Made by a program: the position numbers and the translations under genes
Shown: piece by piece, positions 51,601 through 63,749 of the stretch
Layout: every line of letters starts with the position of its first letter
Numbering within the stretch: the stretch's first letter is position 1
NCBI GenBank assembly: GCA_034336665.1
Contig: JAPFBE010000002.1
Coordinates: 14,672,906 to 14,736,905 of the forward strand
DNA from: Luscinia megarhynchos
Taxonomy: Eukaryota > Chordata > Aves > Passeriformes > Turdidae
Length of the DNA: 64,000 nt
Reading direction: 5' to 3'
Notes under the pieces: model-generated
Told to the model about the DNA's origin: nothing
Databases searched by the model: none
What the model saw: the letters and a program-made list of their open reading frames with translations, nothing else

Positions 51601-54600
51601 CTCAGTTAAGTGTACCTTTTCATGAGTGACATTAATCTTTAAAATGCAATACAGTGAGCACTGCAATTTTTAAAATTACTTCCCCTCTGTAGGGGCTTAT
51701 TAGCTAATTAATATTAATATTAGCAGGATGATCAAGTTTTATGTAGTTTTCTAACTTCCTGAAGATACATTTGATTGACATAATTGGGCTTTTGGTTACA
51801 GAACAGCATCTGCTTCCCATCTCAATTATATCAGTGTAAATCCAGAGAAATGTATGTTTTTTCAGTTTAGACACTTGCCTGTGAAAATGTTCTATAATCT
51901 AGAAACACTTTAATGTTTTATTTCAGTCCAGAACAAGTAAGAGCTTTTACTATTATTATTATTATGTGAAAGATACTCCTTGTTAAAAGGTAATAGGCAA
52001 ACAAAAAAGAGAAATGGAGAAAAATGTCATCAGCTTTTGAGAGGCACAAAATCCTGTAGAAAGTATTATAGAGGAGTAGAATGGGGACGAAGGTGTGGGG
52101 TAAAACACAGCTATATATTTCTTTTTCAAAGTTCTTTTATCAGAGTGTGTACATTGAAGCAGTGTTTTACTGTAACTCTACCTTTCTTTTCCCTCATTGC
52201 AACTCATAATTTTAAGAATGGCAAGTCTGGCAAGAATGCTTATTAGCATGAAGCAAAAAATGGAGATAGAATAAAATGCAATATCGAGATCGGCAATTTT
52301 GTTGGCTGACTTCCTACATCAGTCCTTAGAGAACACCTTTAGAAGAATTAGTCCTATGTCTGGATGTTGTTGCATTTTAATTCAGTTTAACATGCCAATT
52401 CAAATGCCCTTTAACAACACTTTAACAAGTACTGTATTTATAATGCAGTTTGCTCTCTTTGAGGTTTTCCCTACATATAATAATTTGATACATTGGCTCA
52501 AAGCTGCATTTATTTCAGAAACTAAAAAATGGCTGCAGTCTTCAATTTATTTTTGGAAAAATACTTGTTTGATGATTTCATAAAAGGCATTTCTCCTGTC
52601 TTCTTGCCAGAGGCAGGCAAAGTTTATGCAAATGGTAATTTGAATGCTGGCTGTGATTTAATAACAGGGGGATGGTCTCAACTTATGAAATAACTGGAAG
52701 GCATTAGTAATATAACAATCTACAAAAAAAGAATGCCAGTTATTACTGTATTCTTGCCTGAAGGAATTAAATGTGGTTAATATTTTATAGCTAGAATTAC
52801 TCTTTATTCTGCCCATCATAATTAGAAAACACAAACAAATCTCAGTAATCTAACAATTATGGTTTTAAATCGATAACCTGGCTCTGGCTTTGGGTTCTAG
52901 AAAATGCTTCCCACCTGGTGTGCAGTCATCTTCAGACACTGTATGTCTGTCTGTCTCTGAGTCTCCAAAAAATGAAGGAAAAGTCAATTGTCAGCATACA
53001 AGCCCTTACCAAACTGCCTGCTAGGGCAGCTTTTTCCAAGTTTGGCTTTGTGCTGAGGAAGATATGAATGTGTTTTCTCCACAACTGTGGAATTATATTA
53101 ATAACACAATTCTGAAGTTCTCTTTAGGTGTCAATGGCGAGAGCAAAATTTGCCCTAAAACTAAACAAGATCTTCTGTCGAGCATCAAAAGTTAGGTGTT
53201 AAAATGCAGCTGAATTGCCAGAATAACCAGAAATTACTTATCTATGCTGGAAAAGTTATTTTAAAGTCTTTCTAATGTTTTTTGCTCTCTTTCCTTAAAA
53301 TCAGCACAAAATAAAGTTTCTGCAAATACCCGCTCTGTTTAACAACAGGATCAAGGCAAGAATTAATTAAGAATAATTAGGCCAACTCAAGGCATAGTAG
53401 AGACACATGTTCACAAATTAGAAAATGAACATTTTAGTCAGGCATTGAGTATCTGCTTGCTGGCAGGAATGGAGAGATCTTATAAATGCATAAGTGATTA
53501 TCTCTGTAGCATCATAAAGTGTCACGATATTACTGTGATCAAATATCACATGGTTGTATGTATTCCTGAAGGATAATAGCTACATATATTTCTAAACTAA
53601 GTGGCTCAGTGTAGTATCATGCCTCCTTCCAGAGAGAAAAGTGGCATTAAAGTGGACTGCTTTATCGAGAGGTTATTACTCAGTAGTTGTTTATGTTTGT
53701 TTCTGGTCCTGGTTTGAATGCTCCATTTGGCAGGATTGTTTTCTGGCCTTATCAACAAAGAAGCAAAACTAGAAAACTTTCCCACATTGGCTGTGATTAA
53801 TGGAGATGAAACCCAAACCCTGTCTATGCTTTCTGGATCAATTTTTTATTCCAGCCATCAGTGAGCATTGGCCCTTGGAACCAGGTTACAGATAAACCAG
53901 ATGCACATACTGCAGTGTGTCAAATCTCAGCACTCATCACTAGTCTGTTTAGATCTGCTCCTGCTGCACCTCACTGTTTGCTAATGTGTCATCTTTTAGC
54001 CTCTTCATACTAGATTCGTGGAAAAAAGGGCTTATGGGCAGCAGTGTAGTGGTAAAACTGCAGCCATGTGTTGTAAAGTGGGCAGTGTAATAACAGCTTC
54101 CCAGTATTACATTGCCAGTGGAACCGTAGCATAAAAAATCAGCTGGCTGAAGGGAATGCAAAGCAGGACTGCATTTTTTCCCCCAGTTTGCTCCATTTGT
54201 TCCTAGATGCTGCTTTTTGGGAATTACGACATGGCTTGTTTTGTCCAGATGCAGGTTCTTCTATTATATTTTCTGAGATCAAGCTGTGAGTTCATTGAAC
54301 TCTTTTGTCATGGCGACAGACTGTGTTGTGAAGTTCTTTTAGGCTAATATCACAATCATCTTGCCATATGATGCTGTGCTTTCATGTATCCTAAATGCCC
54401 ACACATAATAGCCTTTTCCTGCTGGCTGTAATAATAAGAAACTCCCTTGTTATGAGATATTGCACTTGTTTTTTTATGCCATCAGCTTTACTCTGTTTTC
54501 CACACACCCAGCATAAAATACTATGTTTACTTTTTTTAAGTATGTGTCAGAAGATTTCTCTGGTTTTTTTCCCCAGAGATTAAGGTCTGCAGCAATAAAA

Positions 54601-55943
54601 TTTCCAGGATATTGTGGGTCTTATCTTCAGTGTAATTTGTTTGCCATGTAACCTAAACAGTGTTTCTGATAGGCTTGCAGGAATCTGAGCATGCATTTCT
54701 ACGTTCATTTTAGAGGAGCTAAGAGTACAGCTCCAAGGTTTCAATATAATTTAGATTCAGGTTTTATGTGACTGATTTTTCTTTCTACTGAGGTACTTCT
54801 AATTTCACAGAGCAGAGAATCAGGCCTCGAAGCTAGAGAATGCCTCCAAATACGAGTGCTTTATGTTGTAGAAACCATAAAAGGTATATAGTAAATACTG
54901 CACCAAAGCACTGAACTTTCAGGATAGAGCTGCAATGCACAATAATTCTATCTATGTGGTTTTTACTTTACTTCTACTTTTTGTTTGTGATAGAACAATT
55001 GTATTTCTTGACAAAAATGTGTACTGCTCTTTTTAATTGCATAGATAGTATATCTGTGGCCTCTCTCTCTTGCCTAAGCAAACTGCATAGTTGTGGGTTA
55101 TCTTTTATTTATGTCAGCTTACACTGCTCTGACAATGTTAGGGGTCTAAGATAAAGTTTAAACAGATGTATAAATATCTGAGTATTCAAATTCTGGTCTG
55201 TGCTGGTATAGTAACTCATGCATATAAATTAGCTGTAATACTACACTTTGTTGATGTCATCACCATGGCCTCTTAAATAAGGCCTTACATGTCTTCTGAT
55301 AAAGAACTTGTTTTGTTCTTACAAGAAAGGAACAAAGGAGAGATAACTGCACTCAATTTTCTCTGGTCTATTCTCTAATTGCTGTTTTGATTCCTTGATA
55401 TCACTGTTTCTCTAAATCAGGTTTTTCATAGTCTAGCACATGAACTTTCTGCTGCTGATAAGAAAGCACTGGGACTGCACTGGCCATTTCACAGTCAGGT
55501 GATTATTTATCACTGTCAAGAAGTCTGGGAGAAATGGCATGTCATATGAAAAGGAACATCCAGTCTCCATTACTTGATATACAGGAATGTCTTTCAGAAA
55601 TTCTTACTTTTCTGAGTAATATGGGATGGTCTTTTAGAGTCATGTGCTTGCATGTTGTGAATGTATCAGTTTCCATTGGTAAGGTTGCCAGTAGTTACTC
55701 ATGGCAGATTTTGGCTGACACCTCAGTCAGAGCTTGGGCTATGTCCTTTCATACCTCCTCTTTGCAGTGTCCTGCATCTGTCCTGTGAGTGGAGGCTACC
55801 CCAGGCACCTTCCCCATCCTCCCTGCTCAGAACAGGAATCACCTAGCTTCTCTGGTGCTATTATCCTTTGGCCATTCCCAATGTTGTCCCTCATGCCTCA
55901 CCCTTTATAAGCCAGTTTCCCTGTTTTCTCTGACCCTTCTAAA
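48646..55943. other. Intergenic, no gene seen
   Basis: This is AT-rich, mostly unique-looking DNA with a short TAT repeat at 51951-51965. Overlapping open frames near 49533-50061 lack splice or domain support. Stretches near 52600-52680 and 53340-53400 are rich in octamer-like and TAATTA motifs (see findings). Confidence 0.75.
51951..51965. repeat. Short (TAT) repeat
   Basis: This is a run of five TAT/ATT trinucleotides before ATG. Confidence 0.8.
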
Positions 55944-56030
55944 CCATGAAACAAACCTCGTGCACATCCCTGCAGTCAGTGCTGTTTCCTAGGGGTAAGA
56001 CCTATTTCATCCTGATGACTTCAGCAGGTG
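55944..56030. repeat. Unidentified 87-bp repeat, copy A
   Basis: It aligns without gaps to 57451-57537, with 67 of 87 positions identical by hand count. Most differences are transitions. The best shared core is GTTTCCTA-GGGTAAGACC followed by ATCCT-ATGA-TTCAGCA-GTG. The family is not recognised. Confidence 0.8.
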
Positions 56031-56128
56031 TATTTCAAAGTGCTTTCAAAGGAACTTTTTAAGTCTCACTTGAAGTTTGGTCTCATACAATGAGTTATCT
56101 CAAGCATCCTCCTATCCTACATACAGTA

Positions 56129-56142
56129 TGTGTGTGTGTGTG
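56129..56142. repeat. (TG)7 microsatellite
   Basis: This is a perfect run of seven TG dinucleotides followed by TATATG. Confidence 0.9.
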
Positions 56143-56720
56143 TATATGTTGTGGCAGAAACATGCTCCTGCAGTGACTTCCAGGAATTAGTTGTCACACA
56201 TGAAGTTGTCCAGTACTCAGCAGCTGTGTCTGTATCCTGTGTGTCAAAAGATTTAATGGGCAGTTATCAGCAGTCTGTTACTGTCAGTGACAATCTTCTG
56301 TTAAACAACAAAAAGTTTGTTATGGTGAAAGCATTTTCTAGGAATTTGTATTTGTCTGGTGACTGGTACTTAGCCAAACCAGTCACATCTGTTATTGTTC
56401 TTTGCAATGCTAGGGGTCTCTGTAAAGCAACCTAATTTAAAATAAAATGTAGTAACCTAACAAAACTCCAGCAGTATTTGTTTTTCAACAAACAACATGT
56501 CAAAGTATGTGGGGTTCTGAAAGCACATTATCAATTTATTGATAAAGCCAGTGATCCAAATGTGCTCTGCTGTAATGGCAGTACACATGGAAACTGAAAT
56601 TATTTAAACTTGGAAGTCTTATGTATGGCACTATCATAGTAAAGAGTCTTCTGATGTGAATGAACCACACCTGGGGAGACAAAGTTAGTACCAGCTTTTC
56701 CTGGTGAGAGATAAATATAT

Positions 56721-56895
56721 AATCACAGAATGGTTAGATCAGGGCAATCTGGTCCAGCACCCCCACTCAAGCAGAGCTACGTAGAGCGACTTGCACAGAC
56801 CCATATCCTTGTGGCTTTTTAATATCTCCAAGGAGGGAGAGCCTACAACTTCCCTGGCAGCCTGTGCCAGCTTCTAGCATGTGGTGGTGAGTGTT
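56721..56895 (-). mobile_element. CR1 fragment, reverse orientation
   Basis: This is a reverse-complement CR1 end: AATCACAGAATGGTTAGATC, CCCCCACTCAAGCAGAGCTA, CGACTTGCACAGACCCATAT, TTTTTAATATCTCCAAGGAG, CCTACAACTTCCCTGGCAGC and CTGTGCCAGCTTCTAGCATG. This matches the CR1 subfamily with CTGCTCAAGCAGGGTCACCTAG and a TTTTGAATATCTCCAGAGA segment. The far limit is approximate. Confidence 0.9.
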
Positions 56896-57450
56896 GCAAC
56901 AGGGGCATGATGTGAGAAAAAAAGTTTTATAAATACTTACAAAAAACCCCTCAACTCTATGGAAGCAGTTCCAATTGCTTGCTTGAAACACAGGAGAAAA
57001 TGTCTCTTTTTAAAGTAACGACTTTTTTAACTTTGACTTGTAACTTTTGTCAGTGTGGAGATGGTACCAAATTAAGCCTCATGAGCCCTATTGCTGCAAA
57101 ACCATTGCTTGTCATTGATGGAGAAGTTTTTTCTTCTAGCTGCAATGTGTTTCTAATTTTTCTACCTTTTGTGTAGGCCTTTTGTGCCTTTTGAAGATTT
57201 TTGCATAACCTCACAAGGAATATTCTTTGGGCAAACCTGTTGAACTTAACAGTAATCTGGTCCATAGGAAAACTGCAACAACTGCACGGGACAAAAATAT
57301 TTGTTTTATAAAGAAAGGAAAATTAATGGTTTTTAGGTATAATATGAATCTTTATTCAGCAAGTCAGTTGATAATATTTGTGGTTCTTTCCAGTACATCA
57401 AAGCCTCCCTTTTTTCCTCTTCCTAGGTAACGGCAGGAAAATAGACACCT
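56896..57450. other. Intergenic, no gene seen
   Basis: This is AT-rich sequence between a CR1 fragment and the second copy of the 87-bp repeat. Nothing was recognised. Confidence 0.75.
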
Positions 57451-57537
57451 CTATGAAACAGGCCAATTGCACGTTCCTGTAGTTGGTGTAGTTTCCTAAG
57501 GGTAAGACCCATTCTATCCTAATGATTTCAGCAAGTG
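57451..57537. repeat. Unidentified 87-bp repeat, copy B
   Basis: This is the direct-orientation partner of 55944-56030, offset by 1,507 bp and ungapped at about 77% identity. The flanks on both sides do not align clearly by eye, so the pair looks like two copies of a dispersed element or the best-kept part of an old duplication. Confidence 0.8.
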
Positions 57538-57904
57538 GTTTCTGCTAGAGAACTGGAAAATGTTCTTTCCTCTCAACTAGCAGAACAGAATGACTCTTTC
57601 TGATGTCTACAATTCCAGCTGCTCTCATCACCAATCCACTTAGAAAAGAAATCCTGCGTCTGTGATGGTGGATTAAATTCTTTTGTCTGTGCCATGGCTT
57701 TGAGGAGGGTTTTGCTTCCAAATAATCTAAAGTGTAGTTACAAATGCCACACCACTCACACAACTTTCCTGGAAGGGACCTCTGTTCCCAAACAGCCTTA
57801 TTTGCCAGTTTGGTTTTGGAGTGAAACACAATAAATCACAGCAGCTGCTATAGACTGAATGCAGATTATTGACAAAATAATTTCCATATATTTGAAAGGT
57901 GGGG

Positions 57905-58013
57905 TTTATTTTGTTTTTGGGGGTTTTATTGTGGTTTTTTGTTTGTTTTTTTTTTCTTGTTATTGTTTTTTGTTTGTTTGCTTTGCTTTGTTTTGTTTTG
58001 TTTTGTCTTTTTT
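57905..58013. repeat. T-rich low-complexity tract with (TTTTG) repeats
   Basis: This is about 110 bp almost entirely T with interspersed G, ending in a TTTTG pentamer array (TTTGTTTTGTTTTGTTTTG). The overlapping frames on both strands encode only homopolymer-like residues and are not genes. Confidence 0.9.
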
Positions 58014-61000
58014 CCCCAAGAAGATGTGAAGAACTTGGGGAATTTTTACCTACCACGCAGTGTTTCAGCACTGGTTTGACAAAGTGAATCAGGCATACCT
58101 ATACATGTAGGCTTCTGCCCCTGGTTTCCTTGTGAAATAAATCATACCATCTTATTTCTGTGTCTCCATTTTTCAGCTCTGTGTGGATCATTTATATAAT
58201 GCTATGGTGTTTGACATGAATAGCAGTTTCCCGTCTCCTGTTAAATTGAGGTTAACAGTACTGCCATTTATGCTGTAAATTATAGTCCCTTCTGCAGCAT
58301 TTTTGTGTGCCCAGAACAGATGGGAGCTTGCTTTCAAAACTCTTACAAATTGTTTGTTTACATTAGGTTTCCATCCCTTTATCTCAGTAATAGTAGTATT
58401 TCCAGAATTTCATTTTTGTGCTGCAGACTGTTTCTACCCCTCCTCTCTCTCTGTTTCTGAGAAACTGTTAGGCTGAGATAGGTAGTCTGAAGGTATGTGC
58501 TAAAAAGATGGGATACTGTACCATTTTGGAAGGGTATAAAAGAGTCTTCAGGATGTTCTCCAGTGTCTAGGAACTTGGGATTGTTGCATAGATACATGCA
58601 CTTTGTATAACCCACTGCTACAGGAATCTTATTTCTTCTTACTCTTGTTTCACCACTTTCTTCTCCCATTCCGTTAGGAGTGTTGTTTACTGCACTCACC
58701 TGTTCTGCATTCTCTCATTCCCATGACCCAAGTACAAATAGAAATAGTGAAGTAGAAAATTCTAGCCAAAGATCTGAGGAAGTGCAATGACTTTTCAAAA
58801 GTACCTTCTGATCTAAATATTATGAGATTGTTCGCATTCTTTATTTTTTACTTCCTGATTGTGTTGATGGGTGTTTATTTAGAGGACAAAGGGTGAATGT
58901 CCTCTAGCATGTTTTGTCTTTCTGTGAGGAAAATCCCTACCATCTTTATTCATATGCTTGCTTTCCTATTCTCTCCTGTTTTAGTCCCTGCCATAATGAG
59001 GTGGAGAGAAAAGCTCTCATTTCACTTGCCATTCACAACATGGAAAAGAGATGAAGAGTGTACTTGCAAAAAGTAGTCCATAACTAACAACTTTCCCTAG
59101 GCTAAAATATATTTTGAACCATTCTGAAATGTGGAAGAAATGTGAAAGAAAAGTGACTTACCCTTTTCCAGCCTCTCTGGCCATTGGATTTTTATAAGTT
59201 CCAAAAGCTGGGAAAGTCTAAAATATATAGCTCTCTGCCTGCAGGAAAATTCAACAATCCTTTAATTGTTTTGCCTTTTGAAAACAAAGCCATGAAAAAC
59301 AAGTGCCTTTCTAAAGAGTTACAGCTCTCTTCATGAACATGTATTTCATCCAAATAAATCAAAGTACCCTGAAATGCCTTCTGGCATATGATGTATTGTG
59401 TGATAGATATGATATATGATAGATTTGCAAGCAGAAGAAAAACACATGATGGTGTGAATGATAAAAAGTGAGCCTGCTAGGTCTTCAGTAGAGATTATCC
59501 TCCATAGTGGAATGGCTGTCTCTCTGTTGAGCTCTTCCAGACACCAATCAGTTCATATTTGTCAGTGTCCATAGTGCCATATTGCTCAATACTCTCTGTG
59601 AGCCACAGCTCTCCCAGCAGGGATGTGGAGTTGTGTATCTCTGGGACCAAGGGTAGGAGCAGATGGGAGAACAGGACTGAAATGGCAAGCAAAAATTATT
59701 ATTTCGAGTTCATCTATTAAAAATTGTGTCTCTGGAAATGATAATTGATGACAGTGAATTAAGAAAACTTTAAACTAAAACCAAACATGAGCACTAGAAA
59801 CACAGTGTGGGCAATTTGCAAGTGCTAACAGAGAGTCCTCATCCAGAAGACTTGTTCTGAACTTCATTATGTATGCAAACATGCACAGATCCTTGTTAAT
59901 CCTTGGTAAATCAGTCTCTTAGTCTTTCTTCTATAAAAGAAAAGGCTTCAGGGTAAAGATACTCCCAGTGAATACACATAATTCCTATAAAAATTAAAAA
60001 ATGAAAGTGAAATCACATGGTTTAAGTTCTATGTATAGTTCTGGTGTCGACTCTGTGGCAAGACTGAATAACTTTGCCTTGAAGTTTCTGTGGCATCTCA
60101 GAAAACCCGGATCTACAAATGTGAATTCTCTTTGCTTTTCATAAATCTGTATTAAATTACAGACTCCCTTTTGTATAACTAAGCATTAATTGCACATATT
60201 AAAGCTTCACCTTTACTATAGACTTGGTATGCCGGGATAAATTTATATACTCTGCAGAAGGCCATCAGTGAGTTTGTTAGACCTTGAAGATTAATTATTC
60301 AAATGAGAGCAGACAAAATATGGGCTATTGCTACAGGGAAAACAGTTTTTGAAGTCTGTATTTTACATGGCCAAGAATCACCATGAAAGAAAGCTTCGAG
60401 AAAGGGTCAGGGAGGCTACCTGATTTAAGGGCAGAAAATTTATGATTGAAATGGCCTTTTAGAAGAGAAATTGGATCCTGAGGAATAACTGCTTGGGAAG
60501 ACAATGGAGACACAGAGGATTTGACTTTCTGCAGAGCAATTTCCCCACTTTTACTTGTTTACCACTGCTCAGTGATTCATGTCTCTACATTGTACTTTTT
60601 TCTAATGAGCAGAAAAAAGTGGGCTCAAATTTAATAAGGACAGGGCTGTGGTTCCTAACTCAGCTGGTCAGTTGCCTTGCAAGGCACTGGCTGGAACAGC
60701 TCCTGTTCCTCGGGAGCCTTCAGACCTGCCCTGCTGTCCTTCCTCAAGCTCCCAAAGACAGGGAGCTCCTTTATCACTGTGTGAGCCATACTCCTCTCCC
60801 TCCCTTCTCAAGCCTTGTTCACTTGCAGATTGTAGAAACATAATTATTCTATGTTTCTATGGCAATAAATATTGTCTTTAGGAGAAAACGAGCAAAACAA
60901 GTTAAGACAAGTTTTTGTCAGTTGCCAAATAGATTTTTCCCGCAGTCATAGGAACTTTCTGTCAGCCCACAGCTGCAGGTGGTTTTGCTGTACCCATTCT

Positions 61001-61189
61001 CTGTGTCCTTTGAGCTACATGGTATGAAACACTGCTAAATGCATAGTTATTTTCTACCTGAAAAGAACATAGCATGAAAAGACAAACTTTATGTGATGGT
61101 AATGTGTGTTACATGTTTGATAGAAACTCAAACATTGTATGTACTGCTGAGTAACCTCATCTTGTGGAAATTGTCCCTTCCCATAGTAG
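58014..61189. other. Intergenic, no gene seen
   Basis: This is AT-rich DNA without recognisable exons or mobile elements. A slightly GC-richer patch at 60640-60830 carries overlapping frames of 77 and 116 codons without domain or splice support. Confidence 0.75.
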
Positions 61190-61254
61190 AGGACTTGGAA
61201 CGTGATGGTCTTTAAGGTCCCTTCCAACCCTGCCCATTTTATGACTCTGAGACT
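61190..61254 (+). mobile_element. Short CR1 3'-end fragment, sense orientation
   Basis: The sequence GGACTTGGAACGTGATGGTC, TTTAAGGTCCCTTCCAACCC and a tail CATTTTATGACTCTGAG match the last ~65 bp of an avian CR1 (GTTGGACT-GATGA-CTTAAAGGTCCCTTCCAACCC then ATTCTATGATTCTATGA). Confidence 0.88.
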
Positions 61255-63749
61255 CTGTTACCAAACTGAGGACAAAACCATTTTTAAGTTCTTTTAAATT
61301 TTTTGTATTATAAGAAAGATGTCATTGTCATCCAACAGAGAGGAAGGAGGTGTGTGGCAATGTAGTCATAAAAATAGGGCCTCTCACATTTTCAGGTTAT
61401 TGACCAAAAGTTAGTAGAGAAGCTATTTCCTGCCACAGACTTACATCATTCATGAGTCAGCCACAGCAGTGGGTGATGTGATAAATTAAGGCTAGAAGAA
61501 AATGAAATACTTTTTTTTTTTCTAAAGCATTTCTAAAAACTTGTCTAAAAACATTATCTAAATCACAGCTGTCTCATTTATCTAAAGCAAGGTGAGTAGG
61601 GTTTATTTACTTTATTACTTTACTAATTCTTATTAGTAATAATAAAATTACTATTTTTTATTATTACTATTTTGGTTTATTACTAATTTGGAGAAACATT
61701 TACAGTAGTCTTCAGCACCTGTTAGGTTTCCTTCTCTTGCCTATCATTTCCCCACACTGCACATACATTGATGTCTGCTTTTCCTTTTCCCTGCTTTTTG
61801 CTCAGCTGTCTGACCTTATTGTCTCTATTAAGTGTGCTGTGGCCTGATTTCTTTTTTTTCCTGCTTTGATTTTCTTATCTTCCCTCTCCTGCTTTCTTCT
61901 CTGAGAATGTATTCCTGAAAGATTACTGCCAGGGAGTATGACCTAGAATAGTAGTACTTAGTTTATCAGTTACTATGCTACAGGCATGATTCAATCCAAT
62001 AAAATATAAATGCAGTTATCCAAAATTTTTGTAGTTCTTAAGTTTTCTATGAAAAAATTAAATTGGATTAATTAATTCAGAAACTAGTGAGTAAAATTCT
62101 ATTTCCATGTCAATTTGAGTGTGGGCAAAAGCAGTGTGTACACTTTTTCTGGGATGGTACTTTTATAGTCTATGAATTTACTGTCATATTGGGATTGACC
62201 ATGAATTTGCCAGTGTGCAGCAGGTACCAGTGGCTCCCTAAGGGATACAACTGGTTTTTTTCCATCTTTAGCTTTATATTGTCATTTGGTTTTTGTCCTT
62301 TGATTGTGTCTGCAAAGACACCATTTGTGAGGCTGTCAGGTGTTCAGTAGGAAATGGAGTTGCACCTACAGTAAATTTACCAGTAGCTCATGAAATTAAG
62401 CAGAGAGCCCTTATAATAACTTCACAACTCTTACTCATTTAACTTTGTAAAAATATCTTGCTTTTACATGAAATGAGTTCTACCCTTCACATAATTCAAA
62501 TACTTGGAAAAAGACAAACTAATTTGGTATGCTTTGAAGCAGTTGATTCATTAATTCTATTGTACAGTCACGATACGCAGTCTCTCTTTTCAGCTCATAA
62601 CTTTATTATAGATAAAGCTGATTTATTGTCAGACCACAGGATTACTATTGTGCTCTGTTTACAGTAAATGTCATAAATAATACAGCCTGAAATGTCCCTT
62701 GCACATACAGAAGACCACAAATTACAGAAAGTCTTTGTGTAAGGGCATTCTGCAGTAAGTTAATTAAGGCATTCAGGCATAAAACTGATAGCACAATGAA
62801 AAACATTAAAAGATTCAGCATAGTGAGAAAATCTATGCTTTTGATAGAGATTTGGAAAGAGAGAATGAATTGATGAAGCAGAGAGAAAGAGGCAATCTGT
62901 TTCAGATGGCAGGTTACAGATGAGAAGGTGTTTACAGCAAGCGCAGTAAGTGTGAAGGAACAGAAAGAAGCCTGGCTCTAAACTGCAACAGAAACAGAAG
63001 AGGAAAAAGAAGTGTGTTGAACTGGAGACAATCCATGGGTTTGGAAAGAAAGAACAAGAGAAGGCATCTGTCTGGATCATGTACTGCCTGGAAAGCTGAG
63101 CTGAGCCAGACTTGAAGAGTCAATGTAGTGAGGAAAAGAATAGAAGATGGGGTAAGTCTGCAAAGGGGCTATTGCAAAAGAATGTCATTCAAAGGTGAGC
63201 TTATGGAGCAACAACATGCAGGTATGTGTGCTGGAAATTGAATCCTGTCACATGTTGTGCTATTGCACATCAGCAGCAAAAGGCTGCCCAGTCTATCCTT
63301 TCAAATATCTTTCTAACCATATAGGTAACTGAGTAGAATATTTTCTTATTGCTCAGGAACATCCTGGCTGGGGAGACTGACCAGCACAGAACTTACTGTA
63401 TGTAAGGTGCAATTGTCTGTCAGAAATGATGAGGCTGTAGGTGGAGAGGTAGAGAGCCCTTCTCTGCCATTATGCTCTTCCTTCCTCACATTGGATGCTG
63501 CATTTGTGGCATACAGTGGAACACTCCTCCTCACTGGTGTGGTGAAGTGCCTGCATAAGCATCTGGATTGGTGCAGTGATGTCTTTTCTGTCTCTTGGAC
63601 TGTCTCCCAAGAAAGGACTAGGGTTAAGAGCTGGGATACTTGGAAGAGGGAGGTAGTAGATTCCAAGAGTCAGGATTTTCACTAAGGGAGTGAAAATTCT
63701 AACCAAGAGATCAGCAGGGTAGTTGCACACTACACCAAGTCATGCCATG
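61255..63749. other. Intergenic, no gene seen
   Basis: An AT-rich low-complexity patch at about 61600-61690 includes a perfect 8-bp inverted repeat with a 4-nt loop (61620-61639). The GC-richer sequence at 63350-63740 holds overlapping frames on both strands of about 90-106 codons with no recognisable domain. It may be old repeat sequence, family unknown. Confidence 0.72.

Noticed and set aside
57727..58087. Frames across the T-rich tract (114 and 62 codons)
   Set aside because: Translations are Lys/Asn or Phe/Leu/Cys low-complexity strings produced by the simple repeat.
60835..60862. ATTCTATGTTTCTATGG as a CR1 3' tail
   Set aside because: No CR1 body is present on either side; probably a chance resemblance.
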